Assembly (NCBI RefSeq): GCF_008040165.1 | Contig: NZ_VRUR01000001.1 | Span: 1,817,349-1,881,348, forward strand | DNA: 64,000 nt | Reading direction: 5' to 3' | Source of the DNA: Flagellimonas hymeniacidonis | GTDB lineage: Bacteria > Bacteroidota > Bacteroidia > Flavobacteriales > Flavobacteriaceae | Part shown: positions 25,723 to 35,310 of the stretch, piece by piece | How positions within the stretch are numbered: position 1 is the first letter of the stretch | Layout: the number at the start of each line of letters is the position of its first letter | Translations under genes and position numbers: made by a program | Notes under the pieces: model-generated | What the model saw: the letters and a program-made list of their open reading frames with translations, nothing else | What the model was told of the DNA's origin: nothing | Database searches by the model: none

Positions 25723-28700
25723 TGATTTAGTCGACCGTTTTCTATTTCTGAATAAAAACAGTATAATTATTCCGATCAAAAGGGCTGCTAATGCATATTT
25801 GTACCCCTTTAGTCCCTGGGATTCAATATTTAATGGCTGGGTATTTCCATGAGCAATAAAACCTGCCCAAAAATAGGGATGCTCGTACAGCGGGTTTTCA
25901 ATATTTTGAAGATAATTCAATTTGGATTTTCGCAAGGCTTCATCAATGGGAAAGCCTACCATAAGATAGTCATAGAAATCAATCATAGGTGCAACCGTGG
26001 TTTCATCTGGGACTTTCCATAGACTAGCCACCAAACTTGGGCAGCCAGCATAGGCGAATGCACGCGAAAGGCTCATCATGCCTTCTCCCTTATTTATTTT
26101 TCCGTAACCACTATCGCATGCACTCAACACGGCCAAATCGGCATTGAGTTCCAAATTATAGATTTCGGAAACGTTCAAATAACCATCCTCGGTACTTTCT
26201 TCTTTTTGTGCGAACAGCAGTCTTGAGAACATAGGCTCTGTATCATCTAAAAGTCCATGCATGGCAAGATGTAGTATTTGATGGGAACCCGCTGTTTCTT
26301 TGAATACTTTTTCTGTAGCTGAAGAGCCAAACCAAGCTTTGCCATCCAATTTTTCTGCAATGCTGCGAACCTCTTTTTCCGCTCCTGGTAAAGCCATTAT
26401 ATCCATCGCCACATTGGTAGCAGTTTTTTCCACTCCGCTGTCCACAGGAGATGTTGCCGCAGATGATGCATATTTTGGGGCATATCCCCCAAAAGTTGAT
26501 TCTCTCCGTACGCTTGCATTGGATTTAGGTGCTTCCGTTGAATTTCTTAGGAATGTTGATGAGTACGCATAACTCACAGAATAATCTTTTATGAGATAAG
26601 ACAAGCCTTTGTACTTAAAACGCTCTGGATTTTCTGGAGGTCTTATTAGTAAGGCTTCAAAATTTAGATAACTCAACTCCCCATCTGGAACCACTATAAT
26701 TTTCTTTAAGGACTGTTTTGATGCGCCCAATGGTTCACTTAGCAATATCCCATACAATCCATGGGCAGCATTAACAAATGCCCGCTTGGTTTTTGGGCTA
26801 GCATCAATTACCTGTTGATAGTTTGTCAAACCTTCCTTGAAATCCTGTATCCATTTTTTATAAGACACTGTTTTTTTTATGATCAAGGTGTTAAAATCAT
26901 CTTTTGTAATACTAAAAAGATACAACTGATCTTCTCCTACAAAGAACTCCAAAAGCATACTATGCTCATCCAACAGTTTTTCCTGTACCTCTTCAACAGA
27001 AAATTCATCTACTTCATATTTTAGCTGATGATACCGGCTATAGCGCTTTTCAATTTCTTCTCTGATTGACTCATACGCCGTTCTGGTCCGTAATAACTTT
27101 TCTCTATATGTTTTTGTTTTTGCCGAGTCTTTTTTTTGAATCGCTGAGTGCAGTTCGCTATTGTAAAATGCTAATTTTATATTCAAGCTTTTTTCTTGCT
27201 CAACAACACTATCGGGAATCCCTGCATATTTCTTGATCTTGGAATATTTGAGTTCTTGCAATAGAAGAAATGCCTTGCTTTTTTCGGAAAATTCGAACGC
27301 CTGTTTTAAATATTCCTTATTGTTGTGCAGCTTAAATAGTTCATAGGAAACTTCAATTGATTTTTCATAGACTGGGATTGATTTTTCTATGAATTCTTGC
27401 TTGGAAATGGTTGACGTAATCTCAAATTTGAGCTGATCAATCAACTCCAAAGCAGTTTTGTAGGTAGTAAAGCTACCTTCAAGATCCAAAATGTTTTGGT
27501 TTGCACCCATTTGATAGCGAGACAACAAAACCGTTGCTTTTGCTGCCAACAAATCCAAAAGAATATTCTTTGATGCAACTTCCTTTGGAGAGGGGTTTGC
27601 ATATATGTCGGTTTCATCAAAATTATTGGACAAAGAGGTTAGACCCTTTTGAAAATACGACAGGGCATTTTCCCATTGACCAAGTTTTGTGAAGTACGAG
27701 CCAAAGATGTAACAGGTGTTCGCATAATCTGGATGGTTTAGGCCAAGTACCTTGCCCTGAATGGACAAACCTTTGTGAAAATAATCCAAGGCCTTTATTT
27801 CTTTTTCAATGGCCACAAAACATTTGCCCAAATTAATATAGGTTGTGGCCACATAAGGATGATGCTCCGATAGTGTTGCATTGAATATATTCAATGCCTT
27901 TTTGTGATAACTTATGGCTTTTGTTGCGTTTCCAATATTTAACCATGCTGCTCCAAGATTATTATAAAAAATACCAGCATACACATGCTTTTCACCAAGT
28001 AATTGAATCAAAACCTCCAAAGCATTTTCATAGGCACCAATCGCTTTGACATAATTTCCTTGTGCATCATATGATTTCCCCAAATTGGAGTATCCTATGG
28101 CCTTAAATTGATTCTGTTCCCCGATTGCATTCTCCATCACATCCAATGCCCGTTGAAAATATTCTTGGGCATTTTTGAATTCCCCTTTACTTAAGTAAAT
28201 GGCCCCAATATTGGTATAATCTTGGGAAAGACTAAAATCATTTGAATCTACTGATTTGAGACGGGTATCCAATCCTTTTTTTGCAGTTGTCAAGGCATTT
28301 TCATAATCACCTCGATACTTGTAGCTAACAGATAAACTACTGTAGGTCTGCGCTACCTTTGGGTGGATCTTCCCCAATGTATTCAACCTGATTTTCAATG
28401 CTCTTTTATAATTTTCAAACTGCTTTTCATAATCCCCTTGTCGACTCCAATCAAACCCGAGGTTTTGATAGGTATCTGCTATTTCAGGAATTTCGCCCAA
28501 TCTTTCAAGTCCAGTGGACAGTGCCAATTGCAGATATTCCTGGGCTTCTTTATGCTCTGAAATGAGAGTATGGCATGCCCCTAATCCGTTCAATGATTTC
28601 ACATAACCGAACCAATAAGGTACTTTTTCATAATTGGTGAGAGCTTTTTGATAATATATTATGGATTGTTTATAGTCACCAGCATCACCAAACTTGCGGG

Positions 28701-28803
28701 CTTTTTGGTAGAATTGATTCGCTAAAACAGTATCAAGTTCTTGGGCAAATAACCCCTGTAGAAAAAGTAAGGAAACAACAAAAAATCCACCAACAATTTT
28801 CAT
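25714..28803 (-). CDS. Exported, membrane-anchored TPR-CHAT caspase-like protease
   Basis: The likely start is ATG 28803 (signal peptide MKIVGGFFVVSLLFLQGLFAQ), giving 1029 residues; the frame is open to TTG 28836. Residues about 25-430 hold eight or nine TPRs with a 42-residue period (Kinesin-light-chain-like). A helical linker with coiled-coil character (about 480-610) follows. The CHAT domain occupies about 650-975, with His849 in LHLAMHG and Cys896 in VLSACDSG, then GEGMMSLSRAFAYAGCPSLVASLW. A C-terminal transmembrane helix (YALAALLIGIIILFLF) and a short basic tail end the protein. CHAT proteases cleave specific partners when TPRs sense a ligand. The tail-to-tail neighbour is a membrane anti-sigma factor whose TPR half lies on the same side of the membrane. 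Confidence 0.93.
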   Translation of the reverse strand: MKIVGGFFVVSLLFLQGLFAQELDTVLANQFYQKARKFGDAGDYKQSIIYYQKALTNYEKVPYWFGYVKSLNGLGACHTLISEHKEAQEYLQLALSTGLERLGEIPEIADTYQNLGFDWSRQGDYEKQFENYKRALKIRLNTLGKIHPKVAQTYSSLSVSYKYRGDYENALTTAKKGLDTRLKSVDSNDFSLSQDYTNIGAIYLSKGEFKNAQEYFQRALDVMENAIGEQNQFKAIGYSNLGKSYDAQGNYVKAIGAYENALEVLIQLLGEKHVYAGIFYNNLGAAWLNIGNATKAISYHKKALNIFNATLSEHHPYVATTYINLGKCFVAIEKEIKALDYFHKGLSIQGKVLGLNHPDYANTCYIFGSYFTKLGQWENALSYFQKGLTSLSNNFDETDIYANPSPKEVASKNILLDLLAAKATVLLSRYQMGANQNILDLEGSFTTYKTALELIDQLKFEITSTISKQEFIEKSIPVYEKSIEVSYELFKLHNNKEYLKQAFEFSEKSKAFLLLQELKYSKIKKYAGIPDSVVEQEKSLNIKLAFYNSELHSAIQKKDSAKTKTYREKLLRTRTAYESIREEIEKRYSRYHQLKYEVDEFSVEEVQEKLLDEHSMLLEFFVGEDQLYLFSITKDDFNTLIIKKTVSYKKWIQDFKEGLTNYQQVIDASPKTKRAFVNAAHGLYGILLSEPLGASKQSLKKIIVVPDGELSYLNFEALLIRPPENPERFKYKGLSYLIKDYSVSYAYSSTFLRNSTEAPKSNASVRRESTFGGYAPKYASSAATSPVDSGVEKTATNVAMDIMALPGAEKEVRSIAEKLDGKAWFGSSATEKVFKETAGSHQILHLAMHGLLDDTEPMFSRLLFAQKEESTEDGYLNVSEIYNLELNADLAVLSACDSGYGKINKGEGMMSLSRAFAYAGCPSLVASLWKVPDETTVAPMIDFYDYLMVGFPIDEALRKSKLNYLQNIENPLYEHPYFWAGFIAHGNTQPLNIESQGLKGYKYALAALLIGIIILFLFRNRKRSTKSSV

Positions 28804-29194
28804 AAAATTAAGATGAGGTATACGCTGAGCTTTCAAAACGTGAATAATGTCAAATTAAATCAAAATTAATGGTACAAAAACTAGAATCAAAGTACGATAA
28901 AATATACCCTAACCAAAATACGATCTATGGATGCCAATAATAGAAAATCGACCGTTTTTTTTGACTAATATTCAGTGGAGGTTCAGAAACTTAAAAGTTC
29001 AGAAAAAGGTCGGATTATTTACGTATATAAGGTCTTGAATAACGTTCTTTTTATGATACCTAGGAATAATAGATTTCTTCTTTGCTGATGCAGTAACCTC
29101 TGCTAATAAAAAAAGTTAGTGCCCCATTCAATTGTTCTAACTATCATGAGGAGGGTGATCGGACCAAACTTAGAAATGTATACTTTTATTTTGA
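28804..29194. other. Intergenic region, no gene found
   Basis: AT-rich DNA upstream of the CHAT gene. No reading frame with coding character, no RNA gene and no convincing promoter box was seen. The last 100 bp precede an aminotransferase remnant and may include unrecognisable decayed coding sequence. Confidence 0.4.
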
Positions 29195-29818
29195 GATGAA
29201 ATTCATTCAGATATCGTGTATTCTGGGGCTAGCTTTAATAGTATAGCTTCATTGAATAATAGTGAGAATCATATTGCTATTATAGGTTCCCCAGCCAAAA
29301 CATTTGGTATGCAAAGCATTTCAAATGGCTATTTATATATTCCAAATCAAAACACATACAAGCAAATTAAAAACACTATTGGTTCTTTATATTTGGACCA
29401 TGGAAGCATACATTCTGCTAATGCTACAATAGCAGCTTATACAAAAGGCGAGGAGTGGTTAGATGATTTTCTGATATATCTTGAAAAAACAATGCATTGG
29501 ATTCAAGATTTTGTTACAAATGAATTACCAGAAGTAAAGCTATACAAACCAGAAGGCACCTACCAAGTTTGGTTAGATTTCAGTAAATTGAATTTATCTG
29601 ATACAGCTTTAAAACATTTGGTTGTGAATCAGGCCAAATTGGCTTTGACCCCTGGTGATTGTTTTGAAGGTTCGCACACACAATTCATGCGTATGAATGT
29701 AGCTTCGCCATTGTCCAAAATTCAGCAAGCCTTTCGTCAGTTAAAAAACGCCATAAATGAAGGTGTAGATTGTTCATTTAACGAAGCTGTATCAGATACT
29801 GATTGTTGTTCGTGTTAA
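29195..29818 (+). pseudogene. C-terminal remnant of a MalY/PatB-type PLP-dependent C-S lyase
   Basis: From 29195 the frame reads DEIHSDIVYSG, the conserved strand of MalY/PatB aminotransferase-fold lyases. It continues with IGSPAKTFGMQS (the PLP-binding lysine) and a C-terminal small domain ending in GDCFEGSHTQFMRMNVASPLSKIQQAFRQL. An in-frame stop precedes it, and the N-terminal 180 or so residues are missing. It is probably a 5'-deleted pseudogene, although GTG 29216 could give a 200-residue product without a complete active site. The extreme C-terminus is Cys-rich (DTDCCSC). Confidence 0.75.
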
Positions 29819-30353
29819 ATTATTTATTTTAAAATAATTATACATAATTTCCTGTTACAACATCCATATGGCTTTGAGCTAGGATAAAAGTATATTGTGC
29901 TTTTTTTAGTGTCGTACACAAATAAAATTTTAGTCCCATAAAATCAACGTTTCTCGGAACAACTGGCTTACTGTTGTGAGGTAATTAATCCCCCCTTTAT
30001 TTAAACTTTTCTGTATCTGAGCTAATCTGTAAAAACAGTATTGAAAAACGGTACAAAAAATAAAACCATTGATGCCATAGAAGGGAATTACCGGGAATAC
30101 TAAAAGACTAAGTATGGGACACTCGACAGAACACTTATGTGAACTTGGAAATCTGTTTTTTAAAAAGCGGTTTTAAGGTACTTTCCAAAATTCCTATTAA
30201 TTCAATTTGTGCTTAAACCAAAATTTAAAAAAAGTATGCTGAACGGCCCTAACATTAGTTTTTCACTCCAACAATAGAGGGCATTAAATCAGTCTTAGTT
30301 GCTTAATTTTAGTACCTTTAAGAAGGTAGTCCCCTGATTAATCTGTGATTCTA
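29819..30353. other. Intergenic region upstream of the AraC-TPR regulator
   Basis: About 530 bp of AT-rich DNA without coding character. GTCCCATAAAA at 29933-29943 matches the end of the inverted repeats at 55149 and 61986, but the similarity stops there. Nothing else stands out. Confidence 0.4.
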
Positions 30354-32246
30354 ATGGAAAAGCTTGAAGGTGAAAATCTTGGTCAGGATCAAGTTTTACT
30401 CAAAAAACTTGGAGCAATTGTCCTAGAGAATTTGGACGATGAAGGTTTCAGCGTCCAAACCCTTGCCTATTCCTATGGCATCAGCCGCTCACAGTTGCAC
30501 CGGAAGCTAAAAAGAATAAAAGGACAGTCCATAAGCCAATTTATTCGCGAAATAAGACTCAATGAAGCAATGAAAATGCTCAGGAACGATGAAGCCTCAG
30601 TTTCGGAGATTGCATACAAGGTAGGCTTTAGCAGCACATCCTACTTTAATACTTGTTTTCATAAACACTATGGATACTCCCCTGGCAAGGCAAAACACCA
30701 TGATTATTCCGAAGAAGATGTTTTAGCGAAAGCCCCGATATTGCCAGAAGAGAAAAAGAGTTTACTTTCAAGACCATTATTAATGATTATTGTACTGGCA
30801 GCTATCTTCCTTACTATAATCCTAAGCCTGTATTGGGCTAAACCTGCAAATACGTTACCCAATAAACCAAAATCAATCGCGATTCTTCCACTGGATCATT
30901 TATCCGATAATACCTCCCAAGAGTATCTTACGGCCGGGATTCATGATGCGTTGATCGGTGAACTGGGAACCATTAAAGGGCTAAGGGTAATATCAAGATT
31001 ATCCACCTTGCAATACCAAAATCGAGGCGGATTAATGAAAGACATTGCGAATGAGCTTGACGTGGATGCCATTATTGAGGGTTCGGTCGTTATTCAGGGT
31101 GATAGTCTCAGACTGCAATTACAGTTGATAGATGTTTATCCGGAGGAGAAACATTTATGGGCAGAGGACTATCATCGAAGCACAAATGAAATCCTTTCCT
31201 TGCAAAGTACGGTTATTGAAGACATAGCGAACTCCATCAAAATTAGTTTGACAAAGAATGACAAAGAACGTCTCATTTCTCAGCAAAATACCAATCCAGA
31301 GACCTACAAAGCCTATCTCAGGGGAATGTACTACATTTCCAAATCCAACGCTGAAGATTTTAGCAAGGGGATTGAATATTTGCACCAAGCAGTAGAAATT
31401 GACCCGGCCGACCCCATTGCCTATGCCGGTTTGGCCGAGGGTTATGCGCTTCTGGGGCATGGCCCAGACCCTATGAATTCACCTTGGCACAGAGGTAAGG
31501 CCGCTGCTTTAAAAGCCTTGGTGTTGAATCCTAAATCCGCTAAGGCGCATTCCGCCTTGGCCATGATTCAATTATACTACGAACGGGATTGGAAAGCCGC
31601 AGAGCGCTCATTTGCAATGGCCGAGCAATTGAACCCTAATCTACCTTACAACCGTTACCACTATGCTTGGTATTTGATTCTTTTGGGGAAGTGGGAAGAA
31701 GCTATTCATGAACATCAATTGGCAAAGCAATTGGACCCCTTGGCCCCATTGATCAGTTCAGATTTGGGAATGCTCTATTACTGGATGGGCAAGAACGATG
31801 AAGCAATCAAGGAAGTGGAAGAAGCATTGGAAATCGATAAGGAGTTTGCCCCAGCTTGGAAAACCCTCGGTGATATCTATATTTCGAAAGGGTGGCACGA
31901 GAGAGGTATAGAAGCATTTCAAAGATCTGTTGAAATCAACCCTGCCTCCTTATGGGCTTTGGGTACGGCCTATGCCAGAATAGGAGACAGGGACAAAGCC
32001 CTTGAAATTGCCGCTAAGCTTAAGAAAGGTCAAGTATCCTCCAGAAACGCTTTTGGACTCACTGCGATTTACGCCTTACTAGATGAAAATAACGAGGCTT
32101 TTAAATGGTTGATTCACAAGCCATCAGATGTTTATGTACCCTGGCTCAGGGTTTTTCCAGGCATCGACTCCTTTAGAAAAGACCCTCGGTTTCAAGAATT
32201 TCTCGATCAATTAAATTTACCCCCAATCACTATTTCTGCAACATAG
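30354..32246 (+). CDS. Membrane one-component regulator: AraC HTH, TM helix, FlgO/TolB-N-like domain, TPRs
   Basis: ATG 30354 is chosen over GTG 30345; the product has 630 residues. Order: AraC-type DNA-binding domain at about 15-112 (FSVQTLAYSYGISRSQLHRKLKR and VSEIAYKVGFSSTSYFNTCFHKHYGYSPG); a transmembrane helix at about 140-160; a domain like those preceding TPRs in adenylate-cyclase-type regulators (KSIAILPLDHLSDNTSQEYLTAGIHDALIGEL...VDAIIEGSV); then TPRs from about 310. The HTH is cytoplasmic and the sensor is outside. The next gene, a lipoprotein hydrolase, may be a target. Confidence 0.9.
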   Translation: MEKLEGENLGQDQVLLKKLGAIVLENLDDEGFSVQTLAYSYGISRSQLHRKLKRIKGQSISQFIREIRLNEAMKMLRNDEASVSEIAYKVGFSSTSYFNTCFHKHYGYSPGKAKHHDYSEEDVLAKAPILPEEKKSLLSRPLLMIIVLAAIFLTIILSLYWAKPANTLPNKPKSIAILPLDHLSDNTSQEYLTAGIHDALIGELGTIKGLRVISRLSTLQYQNRGGLMKDIANELDVDAIIEGSVVIQGDSLRLQLQLIDVYPEEKHLWAEDYHRSTNEILSLQSTVIEDIANSIKISLTKNDKERLISQQNTNPETYKAYLRGMYYISKSNAEDFSKGIEYLHQAVEIDPADPIAYAGLAEGYALLGHGPDPMNSPWHRGKAAALKALVLNPKSAKAHSALAMIQLYYERDWKAAERSFAMAEQLNPNLPYNRYHYAWYLILLGKWEEAIHEHQLAKQLDPLAPLISSDLGMLYYWMGKNDEAIKEVEEALEIDKEFAPAWKTLGDIYISKGWHERGIEAFQRSVEINPASLWALGTAYARIGDRDKALEIAAKLKKGQVSSRNAFGLTAIYALLDENNEAFKWLIHKPSDVYVPWLRVFPGIDSFRKDPRFQEFLDQLNLPPITISAT

Positions 32247-32351
32247 TTTAAAGAATTCAACATAATTGAATTAAAAGTTTAAACGAATCACTACATAGTC
32301 AAAACTGCCCTCACACGCTTTTTTAGACCTTTAGGGTAAGCGTTCGCTATT

Positions 32352-32395
32352 TGATTGGCCAATCATTCTTAATGTTTAATCAGGTCGTAACGACC
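32352..32395. promoter_or_regulatory. Two short perfect palindromes upstream of the lipoprotein hydrolase gene
   Basis: TGATTGGCCAATCA (32352-32365) and GGTCGTAACGACC (32383-32395) lie 18 bp apart and just 17 bp before ATG 32412. They could be operator sites or a leader structure. No binding protein can be named; the adjacent AraC-TPR regulator is a candidate. Confidence 0.45.
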
Positions 32396-32411
32396 AAAAA
32401 ATCTAATAATT

Positions 32412-34028
32412 ATGAAAACTTTGAACATGTTTTCCTGGAATTTTATGGCCAAATCTTTTCTAAGTACAATCTTATTGGCGACTATAGGATGTGACGATAA
32501 CAATGGGCAAGAATACATCTCCATTGATTCAGCATCTGATGAGAGAGAGTGGGTTAATTTTATTGAAGATCTGTCCTATGAATCCATTGTTTTGGTAGCG
32601 GATAAAAATGAATTAAACGATGCACTTCAACAAGTATCCGAGGGAGATTTGATTTTTTTTGAAGAGAACGGCTCTGGCGGATCTCAGGATCCTCAAAGCA
32701 CAGAAGGGGAGCTACTGGCCGTATCAGGACTTGACGAAGGACAAATTACTATCAAAGATTTATCCGATAACAAAGCAAAGCTAAAATCATCCGGTACAGA
32801 ATCTAAAGGCAAAGGTCAATATAGGAGAAGTTGCCGTATTCTCGAAATCAAAAGATCCATGCTTTCAGACGACATTGCCCATTATCAAATTTTGGTTCGT
32901 TTGGGCAGTGGGCCTTACGATATAGTTCGGATACATCGCGTGGTGAAGGAAACAAGAAGGTATCGTCCTGTGAGAACTTCTGGCAATATTTTTATGGTAC
33001 ACGGATCATCGCAAGACTTTGATGACATTTTTCTTCGCCCGGGAGTAGATAGCCCAAATGAGCAAAACTCCTCGCCCTATTTTTTGGCCTCGCAAAATAT
33101 TGATGTTTGGGGCATAGATCTAGGTTGGACCTTAGTGCCTTTGGAAACCACGGATTTATCTTCATTTCAAGACTGGGGAACAACGAAAGACACAAGGCAT
33201 GTTATGAAATCGATGGCCATCGCACGATTGGTAAGAGGGTTGACCAGACAAGGTTTCGGACGGATGAATTTACTGGGTTTTAGCTACGGTGGAAACCTTG
33301 CCTATTCAGCTGCTTTCAAGGAAACCCAACAACATCCAATTCTAAGGGATATCAAAGGGATTATTCCGACAGATTGGGCTATGTTATTTGCTCCTGAAGA
33401 CGATGAGTACCGTGAAAATATTTGTAACAACGGTCGTGCGGCAGAAGTGAACTATTCAAATGGGGTTTACCAAACCAGCAATGGTGTTGCGTTTGCAGCG
33501 GTTGGCGGGGCTGCCCTGTCGGATCCAATGGGTGATTCCCCCTTTGCACCGGGTTTTACAAATTATCAATTTGCCATAGCCGCCGCCGCTTTGCCCGGCC
33601 CTTCGCCACAAGCACCCAGCTGGCACTTTTTAGGAGGCGAATTTGATGGACAAACTCCTACAGGTCTTCTATACACCGATACTGAACGATGGTTTAAATT
33701 ATTGGTTTCTTTAGCACCACATCAACCAACGTACAATGCTGTAGAAGGTTTTGGTAAATTCTGTGAAGAAAATGTGGCTACCATTGAAAATCAACTTGGC
33801 GAACTTAGAATACCCATACTTTATATTGGTGCTGCAGGAGGTTTTGGTGAACAAGGTGTTTACAGTACCACTCGAACAAATAGCAAGGATGTAAGCATTC
33901 ATATAGTCAGTAAACAACCTGAGGAACTACGGGCAATAGATTATGGTCATGCGGATATTTTCATGGCGGATGATGCTGCCCAAATGGTTTGGGAACCGCT
34001 CAGAGATTGGTTGATCAGCCACAAGTGA
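32412..34028 (+). CDS. Alpha/beta-hydrolase lipoprotein
   Basis: A 538-residue lipoprotein with a signal ending in LATIGC (Cys27). Residues about 30-175 are an unrecognised domain with acidic segments. The alpha/beta-hydrolase part begins at IFMVHGSSQDFDD (about 194), has nucleophile S291 in LLGFSYGGN and a candidate His in AIDYGHADIFM near the C-terminus. DTRHVMKSMAIARLVRGL and the long lid resemble proteins that act on esters or peptides, but no subfamily is clear. It is a single-gene unit following the AraC-TPR regulator. Confidence 0.75.
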   Translation: MKTLNMFSWNFMAKSFLSTILLATIGCDDNNGQEYISIDSASDEREWVNFIEDLSYESIVLVADKNELNDALQQVSEGDLIFFEENGSGGSQDPQSTEGELLAVSGLDEGQITIKDLSDNKAKLKSSGTESKGKGQYRRSCRILEIKRSMLSDDIAHYQILVRLGSGPYDIVRIHRVVKETRRYRPVRTSGNIFMVHGSSQDFDDIFLRPGVDSPNEQNSSPYFLASQNIDVWGIDLGWTLVPLETTDLSSFQDWGTTKDTRHVMKSMAIARLVRGLTRQGFGRMNLLGFSYGGNLAYSAAFKETQQHPILRDIKGIIPTDWAMLFAPEDDEYRENICNNGRAAEVNYSNGVYQTSNGVAFAAVGGAALSDPMGDSPFAPGFTNYQFAIAAAALPGPSPQAPSWHFLGGEFDGQTPTGLLYTDTERWFKLLVSLAPHQPTYNAVEGFGKFCEENVATIENQLGELRIPILYIGAAGGFGEQGVYSTTRTNSKDVSIHIVSKQPEELRAIDYGHADIFMADDAAQMVWEPLRDWLISHK

Positions 34029-34279
34029 AGATTAAAGTGGAAATTCTTTTGAGATGCAAAAAGCAGATAGCGACTGTGGTCATCTCGAACAGTTTGATAT
34101 ATTAAAGTAAATCGTCTATTGGGATTAATGTTTGAATGGGCTCAGTTCTTAGAGCTGGGTCCTTTTTCCAATCTTATATATTTTCCTTGTTTCATCAAAG
34201 GAACGTTTTATGATACCATATATGTACAAGGCTTGCTTTAATTAATCCCAGGTTTATTTGAACTTTTTAAAATATCACA

Positions 34280-34675
34280 TTAACCCTCATGATTCTGTAT
34301 CGCTTCGAAAATTTCTTCCCATAACAAATCAATTTCTTCTGGATTCACAATTTGGAAGGTGGAAGCCACGGTTGAAAAATCATTTATAACTTTTATTGGG
34401 TCGTCATATTCAACACCTTCTCTAGAAATGCTAAGAACTTGTAGCATTTTCTTCAGTTCCGTTATTGAAAGCTCAGCATCCAAATTATGGCTGAACTCAT
34501 TCCTGATTTTATTTAATTCGATTATTCCAGATTATACAAATGCCGCCCTTACATCTTTTTGTGGTAACAATTTAGCTTTATGGGCAAAGGTCAATCTTGC
34601 TTCAGATATATCGATCTCAGAACCTTTAAATGCAAGATAGTTGTTCAAATAATGTTCAACTATTAAGATGATACT
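34280..34675 (-). pseudogene. Decayed HEPN/MtlR-like gene with an in-frame stop
   Basis: The minus-strand frame from 34675 reads VEHYLNNYLAFKGSEIDIS and LTFAHKAKLLPQKDVRAAF, then a TAA at 34534-34532. It resumes in the same frame with IIELNKIRNEFSHNLDAELSITELKKML and runs to the stop at 34280. RNEFSH is an R-xxxx-H motif as in HEPN-type domains and the MtlR-like group. The N-terminus is also missing behind another stop. It is best read as a pseudogene. A remnant frame of 67 residues starting at TTG 34483 has no good start. Confidence 0.55.
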
Positions 34676-35310
34676 TTAAGACCAGCCAGATAATGTTGTG
34701 GTCCTTATTTATTAACAATTTAAAAAACTCATTTTTTCTGTTAAACTCAGCTTCGATTTTAGAATATTAAGAAAATAAAGGTATTAATTAACTCTAATTC
34801 CATAGTTTCAAAATTTTGATTTGTGCTCCGTAAAGGGTAATCTTATATGACTGGGGTCGGTAGTTTCTGTATGTGATTTAAGGAAGTGTGGCAAATCAAA
34901 GATGTTAGCCAATAAACTTGTTTTTGGTGGTATTTTGTGCAGTAATACAACTTAAATCAAAATAACTTTGGAACTTCTTTAATAACGTATGCCCATGTAA
35001 TAGTTTCGTCCCCAACTCCCTCATCTCTGAAATAATTTCTTCTCAAGGCATGCCAACTTGACCTATTGTCATCTCTGTTTGGGTTTAATTAAGACTTAGG
35101 ATATCAATTCTTCAACTGATGTTATCGGATAGGATCCTCGCAACAAATAGTATTTTTTTTTCTTACATATGAAGTCACAAAGTTAATAAACAAACTCTCG
35201 GGGAAGCACTATTGCATTTCGCAACATATTATGTACTCCACAACAATTACCGTAACAATAGCAAAACTTGAACTACTTTTTACTGGAATTAAGTTTTAAA
35301 CGACTCTATT
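34676..35310. other. Long intergenic region upstream of the 35311 operon
   Basis: 635 bp without coding character. The right part (about 35150-35310) probably holds the promoter of the eight-gene operon starting at 35311, including the 13-mer TTCGCAACATATT (35218-35230) also present between SusC and LytS. No TAnnTTTG box with good spacing was found. Confidence 0.45.
35218..35230 (+). promoter_or_regulatory. Candidate LytTR-type site upstream of the 35311 operon
   Basis: TTCGCAACATATT is identical to the second half of the direct repeat at 52606-52634. A weaker match (CCACAACAA, 35238-35246) follows at 19-bp spacing. It lies 80-90 bp before the first gene of the operon. Confidence 0.4.

Noticed and set aside
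29933..29943. GTCCCATAAAA, identical to the end of the 61986 repeat
   Set aside because: Only 11 bp match and the following bases diverge; too short to call a third copy.
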